In this document: piece by piece, positions 9,969 through 21,435 of the stretch | Position numbering within the stretch: the stretch's first letter is position 1 | Layout: every line of letters begins with the position of its first letter | NCBI RefSeq assembly: GCF_020509005.1 | Contig: NC_063015.1 | Span: 1,736,001 to 1,800,000 of the forward strand | Direction: 5' to 3' | Source of the DNA: Fulvia fulva | Lineage: Eukaryota > Ascomycota > Dothideomycetes > Mycosphaerellales > Mycosphaerellaceae | Length of the DNA: 64,000 nt | The notes under the pieces: generated by a model | What the model saw: the letters and a program-made list of their open reading frames with translations, nothing else | Databases searched by the model: none | What the model was told of the DNA's origin: nothing | Position numbers and translations under genes: made by a program

Positions 9969-12178
9969 AGTGACTATACTTTTTATAATAGTGTATTACG
10001 ATCTCTTTCTAAGCATTATTATTGTCTCTTACTAGCTATATTGGTACGCCTCTTCGCCGCTAATAAAATAAGAGCTTATCTCTTAAGTAGTACCGAGGAC
10101 TCTTCTTAACGAGGTTTCGATACTTAGCCCGAGTAACCCCTTCCGGTCGTATTCGATATACTAGAATATAAGCTATAAGCTCGGAATTGTTACTTTACTA
10201 AGGTTCGAGGAGTCGTTTACGCTCTAGAATAACGGAGAAAGTGTTAACTAGCTCGGCGTAACGGAAGAATTTGTCGTTAATTATCTTATTAATGTTATCG
10301 TTCGGTTCTATAAGCTCCTTAGCTATAAGTAGTTTACGAGACAGTATATCCGGTCCGGAGTACTTCTTCCTATCGATATGCCTTACTTTAAAGGTAAATA
10401 GCCGGATCTAAGTAACCTACCTTACTATTATAGAGTTTAGAATATCGGATACTAGCCGATTTAACTACTATACTAGCATTTTAGTATTAACTTCGAGGAT
10501 AAAGTCTACTCCTACGAGGTAGCGCTATACCTTCTTAAGACCCTTTAGTACTCCGAGGCACTCCCGCTTTCCTATATCGTACTTAGCCTCGTTTACGTTC
10601 TAGGTACCGCTCTTATACCTTACTAGGTGTCTTCGTCGAGTATTATCTAGTAATTCCTACGATATTATATAACCCTACCTAATACTACTCGCGTTAATAG
10701 AAACGAAGATCCTACTAGCTCCTAAGGCGTAGGAGATAGTCACTAACGCTAGTACTATTACTAAGAATCTTACTAGGTTCTCTTTCGAGAACTACTTATT
10801 ATTAGTCTAGGCAAACTCGACGTCCTTTCTTAAAAGCTTATATATTAGCCGAGCGACGATCACGAACTAGGAGACCTAAATCCGGAAGTAAATATAGATC
10901 CTAATGAAAACTCGAACGTCCTTTACGTACTTTAGGGTTAGCTAGTTTAAGATCTTAGCTACTACCTTAGGATCTAGATAGCGGCCGCTCGGGCTAGTAA
11001 TATAGCCTACGATCTTTAGGGTCTTATAAAGCCACTACGACTTCTCCTATACGACTACCGCTCCGGCCCTCTCTAGGTCCGTAAGAATAAGATTAAGGGA
11101 CATAATATGTTCTACGACCTACCGTCGAAGGCTAGGCTCTACCTTAGCGTTACTATAATCCTTATTAGGACCTTTTACGCCGATATCGTTAAGAAATAGT
11201 TTTGCTTAGTAAGAAATATAGTCTATTAATACCTTAGTTACTACCTATACGAACTAAGTAACTAAGTTCGTCGTACCCTATAGTAACGTTATATACCGTA
11301 TAAGCCTAAGAGGCGTTATAAAGGCCGTTCAATCTCGGCTACTTTCGTCAAGCGTGATCTAGTTGTACCCTAAAAACAAGTCTACTAAAGAGGCTACTCT
11401 ATACCTAGTAAAGTCTTCCGAGAACCCGTCCGTATCTAGGGGAATGTTTGTATTCCTTATCGTCACCTCGTTTAAGAGTATAGCGGAGTTAATCAACCTA
11501 TATAGTATAGCTTTGCTATTTAGCTCGACCTTCTTTACTACTAAGAACTAAGCATTCGTATAAGCACCTTAACTATACTTAAGAATTCTATTCTTAATTC
11601 GAGCGCGGATTATCTATTCTATAATCGCTCGTAAGCTTAGGTATAACCGAATATTCCGCGCCTACTACGGTTTATACGTAATCGTTATAATCTTCTAAGG
11701 AGGTATAACATTATATCTAATCTACCGTATATAGCTAAAATCCGACGCTAGGACACCTTCTCGGTTAAAGAGTATTTTATTGAACATCTGTCTTTCCTTA
11801 GCCGAGAGAGCGATACTAACCTTAATACTAGCGAGCCTTTTAGGTATAATCCTCGAGCCGCGCTCGATACTAGAGAACTTTTTAATAAGATACCTCCTAT
11901 CAAACGGGCCTTACCCTACTAGTATTAGAGATTCCTAGTAAAGGGCCTTCCGCTTCTAATCTATATTACTATCTACTTTCGACTAAGGCCTCTTATAAAC
12001 GCTTATATTAGTAGGTCTTTTCTTATTAGCTTTTCGCTTAGATATAGTAAATATATACGGTATCCTAATACCGGGTCTATATAACCCTACGTCTCGTTTC
12101 TAAGCCTACCTATTAATCTGGCCCTATTTTAGGATCTCCGTACACTAGTCGCCCTATATAGAGTATCTATTTGTAATA
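9969..12178 (-). pseudogene. Minus-strand Ty3/Gypsy pol remnant (RT, RNase H, integrase start)
   Basis: Read on the minus strand from high to low coordinates. Reverse transcriptase: DLFLGYN, TAFITPLRL then GTTNLVT at about 11220-11390, and FLNDIGVKGP near 11162-11205, the position of the catalytic FLDD. RNase H: ends with FTFKVRHIDRKKYSGPDILS near 10335-10405. Integrase N-terminal region: YYLRDKLLFY...RRGVPI at about 9990-10110. RIP-type stops are frequent. The family differs from the chromovirus at 2496-8785. The coding order continues leftward but is cut by the pogo-like element at 9968 and rightward by a LINE at 12179. Confidence 0.85.
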
Positions 12179-14199
12179 TAAGCTATAGAAGGAGGACTAT
12201 ACTTAGCCTAAGTCGTATAGACCAATCGCACTTCTAAACACGATAGGGAAGGTCCTAGAAAAGATAGTAGCCTAGAGACTTACGTAGCTAGCCGAGGATA
12301 ACTACGTACTCCTAGTAATATAGATAGGGGGAAGAAGCTAGCGATCGATACTAATAGTAATAGAGCTAATTACGGAGCAAATTCAGACCCTCTAGTACTA
12401 CGGTAGGAACCGAGCGGCGTCCTTACTATCCCTTAACATCGTAGGAGCCTTCGATAACGTCTTATACTAAAGGCTAATATATATCCTATAGCAGAAAGGC
12501 ATTCCCTAGTAGGTAACGACGTTCGTCTACTCCTTTCTCTAGGAACGGACGACATACCTAGTCCTAGGAAGGTATACGTCCGACCCGGTAAAGGTAGAGG
12601 CTAGAATACCTTAGGGATCTACTCTCTCCCCTATCCTGTTTCTAATATTTATGTCTGATCTAATCTCCCTACTTACCTCTCCGTAAACCTTAGTATTAGG
12701 GTTCGTAGACGACATAAACATCCTAGCCTAGTTAGACTCGATAGAAGAGAACTGTCGCCTCCTCGAAGATAGGCATAAGAAATACGAGGAGTAGGTAAAG
12801 AAGTATAGTGCCCGGTTCGCCCCTAAAAAGTACTAACTTATACACTTTAGTAAAGCGAGAATATACTATAATATAAAGGCGGCGGTAAGAATCTAAGACT
12901 ACGAGACCAAGCTATTAGCGGAGCTACGAGTACTAGGGATCTAGCTCGATCCGAAGCTAAGCTAGAATGTATAGATTAAGAAAGCCTAGAGTCGAGCGTA
13001 AGTTAACGAAGCCTCGATAAAGAGGCTTACGGTATCTATATAGGGAGCAATATTCGATAAGGTAAGAGTAATATATAAGGCGATCGTTAGACTAGCTATA
13101 TTATACGGGGCATAGATTTAGGGAATAGGAGGCGTAGGTAAGCCGATCCCGAAACGGATAGAGCAACCCCTAACTAGGATATAGGTAGGTAACCTACGTA
13201 GGGTACTAGGCGTATATAAGACAACGTTAATAAGTACGGTAGAAATAGAGACAGGAATACTACTAATCGGCTAGTATATCCGGGGAATAAGAATTCAATA
13301 CGTAGTAAAGACGACAGATTACCTAGTACAAACTACGATCTAGGAGGCAAAGAATAAGATAGAAAGCCGCTACCGGAGAGGGGCCGGACATAGGACAAGC
13401 TAAAAAGAGGATGACCTTACTACCTTTACGGCCGTATAGACAAGCACCGAATAGCTAGTACGAAAAGAGGAGGAGCGTAGGACTCGCTAGGCCGGCGGGA
13501 GCAAGGCTAAGACCTAAAGCCTAGTAGAATAGATAGCGAGCTACCTATAGGAGTAGGACTAGAAAAGGACGCCCCCTAAGACAACAGGCTCGATAGCGCT
13601 CCGAGCCTTCTAGAGACACAATTACTAGCTATATAGAGACCTAATAAGGGCCGAAGCAAGCATAGCGATCCAAATTAGGTCCGAATATATTAGATTAAGG
13701 GTCTACCTATTTAGAAGACGCGTACTAGACATCTATAGCCTAGCCTACTAGTATAGCTACCTATTACAAAACCTAGAACATATACTACTACGATGCCCGT
13801 AGTAGGCGAGAGGTAGGGGAAATTAGAGGTACTAAGCGGGAAGGAGAGACTATAAGTTAATTATTAGGGACAAAGGTAACATTCGCCGAATCTCTCGGTA
13901 GATACTATAGTAGGGATACCTCTAGTAGTTTAGCCTCGCGAGCGAGACGGAGGAGTAGATAGACAAGAGGCGGAAGCGAGGGGGGTTATAGATAGGGTAG
14001 TTATTAGGGCAGGCCTATAACACTAGTGTACCCCTAATAAGGGAAATTTAAGACGACAACTAGGAGGAAAAGATAGGCGGGAAGGAGGAGGGGTTTTCAC
14101 TAATACGGTTTCCCCTCTATATATACGAAAACAAGATAGTATAGCTATATAGGCCAAAGGGCACTATAACAGCTTAATGAAATATCTATCTATCTATAT
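12179..14199 (+). mobile_element. 5'-truncated LINE (third family), RIP-mutated
   Basis: The element starts in the middle of ORF2: KEDYT-PKSYRPIALLN at about 12190-12235, then an SLNIVGAFDNV motif near 12430-12460, GSTLSPILF, FVDDINILA near 12702-12730, and an LRVLGI-LDPKLS segment. A C-terminal region and a 3' UTR follow, ending in (TCTA)n at 14184-14199. Target duplication: ATTTGTAATA at 12169-12178 and ATTTATAATA at 14200-14209, differing by one RIP-type change. It was inserted into the minus-strand Gypsy, whose sequence resumes at 14210. Numerous TAG codons at Trp/Gln sites. Confidence 0.9.
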
Positions 14200-14209
14200 A
14201 TTTATAATA

Positions 14210-15726
14210 ACCTACTCTCCTAGAGCGTTAGTAGTCACCTTAGCGCTTAAGTATTAGCGGTTCCCGAGTAGTTCTAGTAATTTCTTCGAATACGGGCTAA
14301 GGTCGAGGACATTTTCTCTTTGTTATAATACGGGGCCGCGGTAGTTCTTAAAGTAGTCGAAAATAGTCGTATCTATAGGCTTAGGGTTTAGCTTTATTAT
14401 ACCTTCTTATCGATATCAATACGCCGTATTATTAGAACACTCCGCCCCTAATATATTTACTAAGGTCTCCTCGACTAGACTCGAAAAGCGGGCTTGTTTT
14501 AAAGCCGGACTTCTAATATTTATAGCGGGTCAACTACCGTAAATCAACCCGCGTTTGTATTTTTCGAGGACTATAGAAGTTCTTAAAGAGGTTTGTACTT
14601 ATTAGTACCTATAATAGCCGTAAACATTATACTTTTACCTTTCCTACTAGCGATTGTCCCCTCCTATAATCTATCGTCGTAGTTACGGCCTATTAGTTAT
14701 ACCTTCCTATACTAAGGACGGCTAAGGATCGTAGGCGAATCTAGATTAGCGGAGACAAACATATCGATCTAGTAGTATATACTAAATACCTAAGTATTAA
14801 GCTTTGAAATTACCCTCTTAAACTTCGCTCTTCTACCCGCTCCTCGAAAGGATAAGTAGGCGCTAGGTACGATAGGTAAGCTAAACTTATATACTATCCT
14901 CGGGCTAATAATATTGACTTTAGATCCCTCGTTAAGTAAGGCTCGAGTCTAACCTTTACTAGTCCTAAGCTCGGTAACTACCTAAGGGCTAGGTACTATT
15001 ACAAAATCGTCTAGTATACTAGAGAGACCGATCTTTTTAATGTTCTCGTACAACTCGGCGGTAGGGATAGCATCCTTACTATATAACATTGTTAAGAACA
15101 TACCTATAAAGCGAGCTTAATAATTATCCCGAAAGACTTCTTTATTAGCCTCTTCTTCCTCGTCTTTATAGGTAGCGATATAACTCGTACGGACTTTAGT
15201 CCCTTCTTAGCTAGCTAACTTACGGACGGTAGTAAGCTTAGACTATAGATTAGGGGTATTTACTACTCTCCTAAACAAGGTAGTCTTAAACTAGCGACTA
15301 TACCGAAACTAGTCCCGGGTATTAACGTTTAGAAACGTAGTCTAAAGGATTTGATCAATCTAATAGGTCACTCCCTCCTCCTTAGTAACGGGCCTATCTC
15401 TAGTACCGTACTATCGGACGTAGTTATTAATCCTTATCGTCTTCGTATTCTATAGCCGTTTACGCTATACGAATAGGGCATTAATAGGCCCTACCGGCTA
15501 TTCCGAGGGCGTAGGCCTTGACTTAGCTCGAGGCTTAGGTGTCCTTCTTCTAAGAGTCTCCCCTAACGCTACCGTTAACTAGCTTCTACTAGCCCTAGAA
15601 CCGGCGTCTCTAACTATCTCTACCTCCTACTAACCGAGTTCTTCCTACCGGATCTCCTCTTCGAGTTCTTATCGTATAGCTTTAGCGGCCTCGGCTCGTT
15701 CTCTTAATGCCTATATACTAGACCTA
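14210..15726 (-). pseudogene. Minus-strand Gypsy gag/protease remnant
   Basis: Continuation of the Gypsy that is interrupted at 12179-14199. One minus-strand frame at about 14255-14330 reads YRGPVLQQRENVLDLSPYS. At 15110-15300 a gag-like frame includes a VVNTPNL stretch and YKDEEEEANKEVFRDNY. The remainder is recognisable only as mutated coding-like sequence. The full-length LINE at 15727 interrupts it again. Confidence 0.65.
15712..15726 (+). repeat. Target-site duplication (5' side) of the LINE at 15727-20650
   Basis: TATATACTAGACCTA occurs immediately before the LINE and again after its (TCTA)n tail at 20647-20661. Part of the match overlaps the simple-repeat tail, so the true duplication may be as short as about 10 bases. 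Confidence 0.75.
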
Positions 15727-15805
15727 ATATATATAGCTTTAAGATAATTATATACTTAAGTAACGGCTATTAATCTAGATACGCTCGGGCGGAGTTAGTC
15801 TAGAC

Positions 15806-17068
15806 ACGATAATAGCGATCGTAGGAAACGACTAGGAGTAGGAGAGTAACGAGTAGAAGGAGGTCTATAGGAAGGTAGAAACAATAGCAATAGTAGGAGA
15901 TGGCGAGCACCTAGAAAGAGTACTTAAGGGGATGATTTTGGAGCTCCTTAGAGGGCTAAAGGCACTAAGGAGCCAAACAGGACAGATCATTAATAGGACA
16001 GTAGTAGTAGTAGTAAAGAAGAGGATATAGGAAGGCTAGAAACTAAGCTAACTAACCTAGGTAGCAGTTACATCCCAAAACCCTCCCCCCTAGAAAACAG
16101 CTATTAAGGTCTATATTTCCGACTAGTAAGAGCAGAAAGAGATTAAGGGCCTATTAGGTAAGGAGATCATATAGAAGATTAGGATATAAGGCATTTCTAG
16201 AGCTAGGAAAGAGAAGGGAGGTGTCCTTAAGCTGTTTATAGTATAGGAGTAAGACAGGAAGAGGCTAGAGACATAGAAGGAGTGGACAGTTAAACTAGGC
16301 AAGACGGCTAAGGTCTTATACTAACAAAATATAGTTATTGCCTATAGGATGACCACAAAGTTTAACATTAAAGGAGACCTTAAGAGGCTATAGGACTAGA
16401 ACTAGGCTGTATGCCTAGGGCTACAGATCACAAAAGTAGTATAGGTTAATAGAAAGACAAAGGACACAAAGAGAGAGTCTTCTCTAGTGCTCTAGATAGG
16501 CACTATAGAACAGGCAAACACCGTACTTAATAAGGGCATCTTCTAGGAATACGAAAGAATAGATATAGAAATCTATAGAAGTACCTATAGACTACTATAA
16601 TGTTTTAAGTGCCAACAGTATAGTTATATCTCTATTAGATGCCTAAGCCAAAAGGACACTTGTTCCTACTATGCTAGTAGCCACAAAGTATAGAATTGTA
16701 CAGCCCTAAAGAGTGAAGCTAGATGTGTATACTGTGGAAAGAAACACCCTTCCTAGTCCTAAGACTGCATAGCTAGGATTGAGGCAAAGAGGAGGGCAAG
16801 AGAAGCCAGGATCAACACCCCTATCAGATTCTAGACAGGGATAATCACCTAAGAACCCCTAAGGACTGTCTACAACCCTCTAAAAAGAGGCAGAACAGAA
16901 GAGACCACACAGGCCCAAGGCCACCCTGCTATAGGTAGACCAAAATCAATTGTGGTTATAGGAAGAGACCCGTCATAAAGCAGGCTTAACCTTACTACAA
17001 TCCTAAATAGCAGCTAGTAGCAGGAAGTACGAGAAGACTAGTAGGAGACTAGCATAGATAAGTTATGA
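15806..17068 (+). pseudogene. LINE ORF1 (zinc-knuckle RNA-binding protein), nonsense-mutated
   Basis: Alignment with the intact ORF1 places the first codon at 15806 (now ACG) and the stop TGA at 17066-17068, exactly 420 codons, so there is no net frameshift. Three C-terminal zinc knuckles are recognisable at about 16595-16765: CFKCQQYSYISIRC, CSYYASSHKVxNC and CVYCGKKHPSxSxDC. They are partly damaged by His to Tyr and Cys to Tyr changes. LINE ORF1 proteins bind element RNA to form the retrotransposition particle. More than ten in-frame TAG/TAA codons occur, most at Trp/Gln positions of the intact homologue. Confidence 0.9.
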
Positions 17069-20000
17069 TTAAGACACCCAATCTTACTACTATCTAGTAC
17101 AATATTAACAAAAGCTAGTACAAGGTCCTAAGAAGCTTTCTCTAAGCACTAGACCTAAAGAAATACCTAGTTATTGCAGTCTAGGAACCTTAGATTAATA
17201 GCAAATCTAATAGACTATCTACTGCTAACGACCTAAGGTATCACACACTCCTAGCCAAACAAGGCACCCCTAGAACATATATGTACATCAGCAAAGAGAT
17301 GGTAACAGACAGCTAGGAACAAATCCAACAGGAAGGGGGAGACATCACCTCAGTCAGACTCAACACCAACCAAGGCAGCATCTATAACTACAGTGTATAC
17401 AACCCACCCCCTAGCTCCAGAAGCAGCACCTAGCTAGGCACACTACAACAGCTGCCAGACATCTTGTAGAGTGACTCCTAACACATCGTGCTAGGAGACT
17501 TCAACTTGCACCATCCTACATAGGGATCAGACTTTGCACCTACCTATCACTTCCTCGCTAACAGACTCCTCTCTACTACCTAAAGCAACAACATGCACCT
17601 AGTTACCCCAAAGGGCCTAACTACCTAGTCATAGAGAGCAAGCTCAAGCACTATTGACCTGTGCTTTGCATCACATGACCTGTAGCAGAAGGTCACCAGA
17701 TGCTAGGTTAACTAGGACTTGGAGTCCTTATCAGATCACATCCTAATTCAGGTGGAGTTTGAAACATAGACATAGCAGGAAGGAGACCTAGAACCTCAGC
17801 TGGCCTAGAAGGTAGCTAACTAGGAACAGATCAGATAAGACCTAGAACAGAAGCTAGCTAGACTAGAGACTAGGAGACTGGAAACAGCCTTAGACATAGA
17901 CTAAGCAGTGGCAGAACTAGTTAGAACAATACAGGAAACTGCAGTAGCCTATACTAGAGAAAAGAAACAGTCACTATACCAGAAGCTATTCTGGACAAAG
18001 GAATGCTCAGAGAAGGTCAAGGCAGCCAGGCAGGCTAGGAGAGCCCTTACCTAGAGTCACTCCTAGGAAGCATAGGACAGATACAACTAGGCAACCAGAG
18101 ATAAGAAGGCCTAGATCAAGAGGGACAAGATGCTAGAGTGGAGGTCAACAGTTAGATCTATTACCTAGAATCCTAAGAAGATGTAGACACTAGTAAAGTA
18201 GGCAAGACAACCTATATAGGACAGAAACATACTGCCCCAGTTTCCAAACATTGAAGACTAGGAAGGAGTAATCCAACACACTCTCCTAAGAAAGGCATAG
18301 GCATTGGGGAAACATTTCTTTAGCACATAGGTAGAAGCTGACCTACAGGATCTGGAGGGCAGTGTGTATCCAACACTACTAGAGCAATCCTGTATAGTAG
18401 GAGAGGGAGAGATCAAGAGCATCATTAAGAGACTCTTAGGAAACAAGGCCCTAGGACTAGATAGGATTCCAAACTTGTTCATTAAGACATATAAGGACCA
18501 GATCTCCCCTACACTGTCAAACATCTTTTCATAGTGTATGGCCCAAGGACACTGCCCTAAACACTTTAAGGAGTCACTGACTATAGTCTTGAGAAAACCA
18601 CAGAAAGAGGACTACACAAAGCTAAAGGCATACAGACCTATTGCCTTGCTCAATATACTAGGCAAACTCCTAGAAAAGATCATAGCAGAAAGGCTGACAA
18701 ACCTAGCTAAAGAACATAGAATCCTTCACAAAGAACAGATAGGAGGCAGGAAACAAAGATCAACACTAATAGCTATAGAACTTATTACAGAGCAGATCAA
18801 GACCCTATAGCACTTTAGGAACAACAAAGCAGCCACACTCCTCTCCCTAGACATATTAGGAGCCTTTGACAATGTCTCACACCAGAGGCTGATCCACATC
18901 CTAAAACAGAAGGCTATCCCTAACTAGACAGTCCAGTTTATCTAGTCCTTCCTTAGAGGCAGAACCATAAGACTAAGACTAGGTAGATACAAATCTGATA
19001 GCATGCCTACAGACATAGGAATCCTATAGGGATTAACAATGTCTCTAATCCTGTTTCTCCTCTTTATAGCAGACCTACTAGCAAAGCTAAACTCTAGAAA
19101 CACATCAGCCTTAGGGTTTGTGGATGACACAAACATCCTAGCCTAGTTAGACAGTACAGAAGAGAACTGCAGAATCTTGCAGAAGAAACATAAGGAATGT
19201 GAGGAATAGGCTAGGAAACATAGAGCCAGATTTGCCCTAGAGAAGTATCAACTCATCTACTTTAGTAGAGCCAGAAACAGACACAATATACAAGCCCTAA
19301 TCACCATTTAGGGACACATAACAGAACCCTTAAGTGAATTAAGGGTGCTAGAAATATGGCTAGATCTAAAGCTTAGCTAGGGACTATAGGTCAAGAAAGT
19401 ATAGGCAAGAGCAGACAATAACAGGCAATCAATTGACAGGCTTATAGCCTCTATATAGGGAGCCACATTTACGAAAGCAAAGGTTATGTATAAGGCCATT
19501 ACGAAGCTAGCTATGCTATATAGAGCCTAGATCTAGTCAGCCTAAAACAAGATCCTAAAGAGAATTGCAGATCCTATTAGTAGAGCCTAAGCCTCCTGTC
19601 TAAAAAAGGTGCTTAGAGTATACAAGTCAACTCTAATAAGGGTGGTCGAAATGGAGTCTAGCTCCCTACTAGCTAAGCTCTACCTTCAAGGGTTGAGATA
19701 CTAGTATATAGGAAAGACGTCTACATACCTAGCCTAGCTAGTAATCTAGAAGGTAGTTAACAAAATCAGGAGCTAGTACATAAGAAGGCATAGATAAGCA
19801 AGACCTAATCCAGCCCTATAGAAGTAGTAGGACCTATAGAAGTTCAAAGAACTAATAGAACAGCTGCACCTAGCCTAGTAGGAACAGGACAGAAGGGCTT
19901 AAGGGAGAGGATTAGTAGCTAGCTAAGGGAAGAAGCAATAGTCTCTAGCTAAAAGGATAGTAGGACTCCTCTAGAAGACTAAATAGACAAGAACCCTATA

Positions 20001-20451
20001 GAGGCTAGGAACCCCAAAGGCACTCTAACAGTTTAGTAGCTATAACTACCTACTATACTTAGACCTGACCAGGTCAGAAGTAAGTATAGTAATACAAATC
20101 CGCTCTAAACACATCGGAGTTAGGGCATACCTATATTAGAGAAAAGTCCTAGGTATCGAAGACAAGAGTTGCCTATACGGCTACCTATCCTAGAATGTCG
20201 AATATAGACTTCTAGTTTATAAAGAATAGAGTACAGGGAGAGGTAAATAGAGGGCAAGGGTAAGGAACAGAAACTTCTAAGCCATAATTAGTAATAAGGG
20301 AGACCTCTAGAGAATTATAAGGTGGATTATCTACTAAGGATTTTTGGAGTAGTTCTCTCTTACTAGGGAAATAGAGAGATAGATTAAGGAGAGAAAGAAG
20401 GAGGAGGAGAACAGGAAGAGGGGGACAACTCTAGGGTTATAGACAAGGTAG
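17065..20451 (+). pseudogene. LINE ORF2 (endonuclease and reverse transcriptase), nonsense-mutated
   Basis: The ATG at 17065 overlaps the ORF1 stop as ATGA, and the frame runs 1128 codons to TAG at 20449-20451 without a net indel, close to the 1133 codons of the intact homologue. The endonuclease keeps EPWIN, GDFNLHHP and LSDH. The reverse transcriptase shows LRKPQKEDYTKLKAYRPIAL near 18585-18645, SLDILGAFDNVSH near 18850, and GFVDDTNILA near 19110-19140. In the PQG motif the Gln is a stop. The C-terminal zinc-like motif is degraded. Stops are overwhelmingly TAG, as expected from TGG or CAG. This is a clear case of RIP-type inactivation without decay by indels. Confidence 0.92.
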
Positions 20452-20636
20452 TTAGAGGCTAACTACTATGACACTAGTGCACCCTAATAGAAGGAAAACT
20501 GAGAACTTATAGCAAGGAAGCTATTAGAGAAGGAGAGGAGGTTTTTACCTAGGAACAGGTTTTCTACCTTATATAGTAATATATATAGACATAACCCCGT
20601 ATAGGCCGGAGGGCACTATAATAGGTAAATGAATCA

Positions 20637-20661
20637 TTTATCTATCTATATACTAGACCTA
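20637..20661 (+). repeat. (TCTA)n tail and 3' target duplication of the LINE
   Basis: The element ends ATGAATCATTTATCTATCTA; the repeat runs into TATATACTAGACCTA, the copy of the target at 15712-15726. Confidence 0.75.
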
Positions 20662-21435
20662 GTTCGAGGATTCGGGTTCTTCATAATTCCTACTAGAGCT
20701 TTGCCTCGAGATTTGTTACTCTAGATTAGGTAGGCCTTAACCTTAACCTCGTCGTAGTTTATAATCCTACTCCCTTATAGAGCCGGTTCTTCTTCTTCCT
20801 TAAACTAGATCTAGTAACTACTAGCGGCCGTCGGTTACTACCTAGATCTAGTATCTTAAGGGCCGTATTCTATAAGGTGTCGGTTATTAGGTAGAGGTTT
20901 AGAGTAGTTAGGAAGCTTTACGCTTAAGACACTAGTATAATCTCGACCTATCTATTGTTTCTAAAGCATAGGGATTTTCATGTCCTTATTAAATAGAATC
21001 GGGCTATAGTATTCCTTAAGCTACGGAAGTATATAAAGGAGCTTAGGTTTACTATATTCCCGTCGGAAGTTAAACTTAGGGGGATTTAGATCGGTCTTCT
21101 TTCCTAGGTACTACTAGTTGTTCGTCGCTAAAAAGACATACCCTTATAAGATAAGGAATAGCATCGCGGGGCACCTATTAGCCTAATGTTCCGTACTACT
21201 ATAGTTATAATAGCACCTATTAAGCGCTTTAGACTACTCGAAGTTCTATAACTACGGGCGCTATATTAAGTAAACCTATAGTTTAGGTACTCGATCGGAG
21301 TTCTCTAGTTATATAGACCTTTGATTTTCACTAGAGTTAAAGGATCTAACCTCCGCCGCGCGACCTCGTTAGTAAGCCCGAAGACTTATTTCTACTATTT
21401 TCTAAATAAGGTCATCGTTAATAGTAGCGGAAATA
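20662..21435 (-). repeat. RIP-mutated flank, probably 5' part of the minus-strand Gypsy
   Basis: It continues the sequence interrupted by the LINE at 15727-20650, as the target duplication shows. I find minus-strand stretches that look coding but no diagnostic motif, and I could not identify an LTR. A short segment near 20950-20990 (GGGATTTTCATGTCC) is less mutated than its surroundings. Confidence 0.45.

Larger units (their letters stand above)
15727..20650 (+). mobile_element. Full-length two-ORF LINE, inactivated only by point mutation
   Basis: A 4.9-kb non-LTR retrotransposon of the same general type as the intact element at 40013-44937: short 5' UTR, ORF1 (zinc-knuckle protein), overlapping ORF2 (endonuclease plus reverse transcriptase), 3' UTR and (TCTA)n tail. 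Its mutation load is intermediate: CpA and TpG are still common, but many Trp and Gln codons are stops. Both frames keep their phase end to end. It lies between halves of the minus-strand Gypsy and has a target duplication. Confidence 0.93.
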
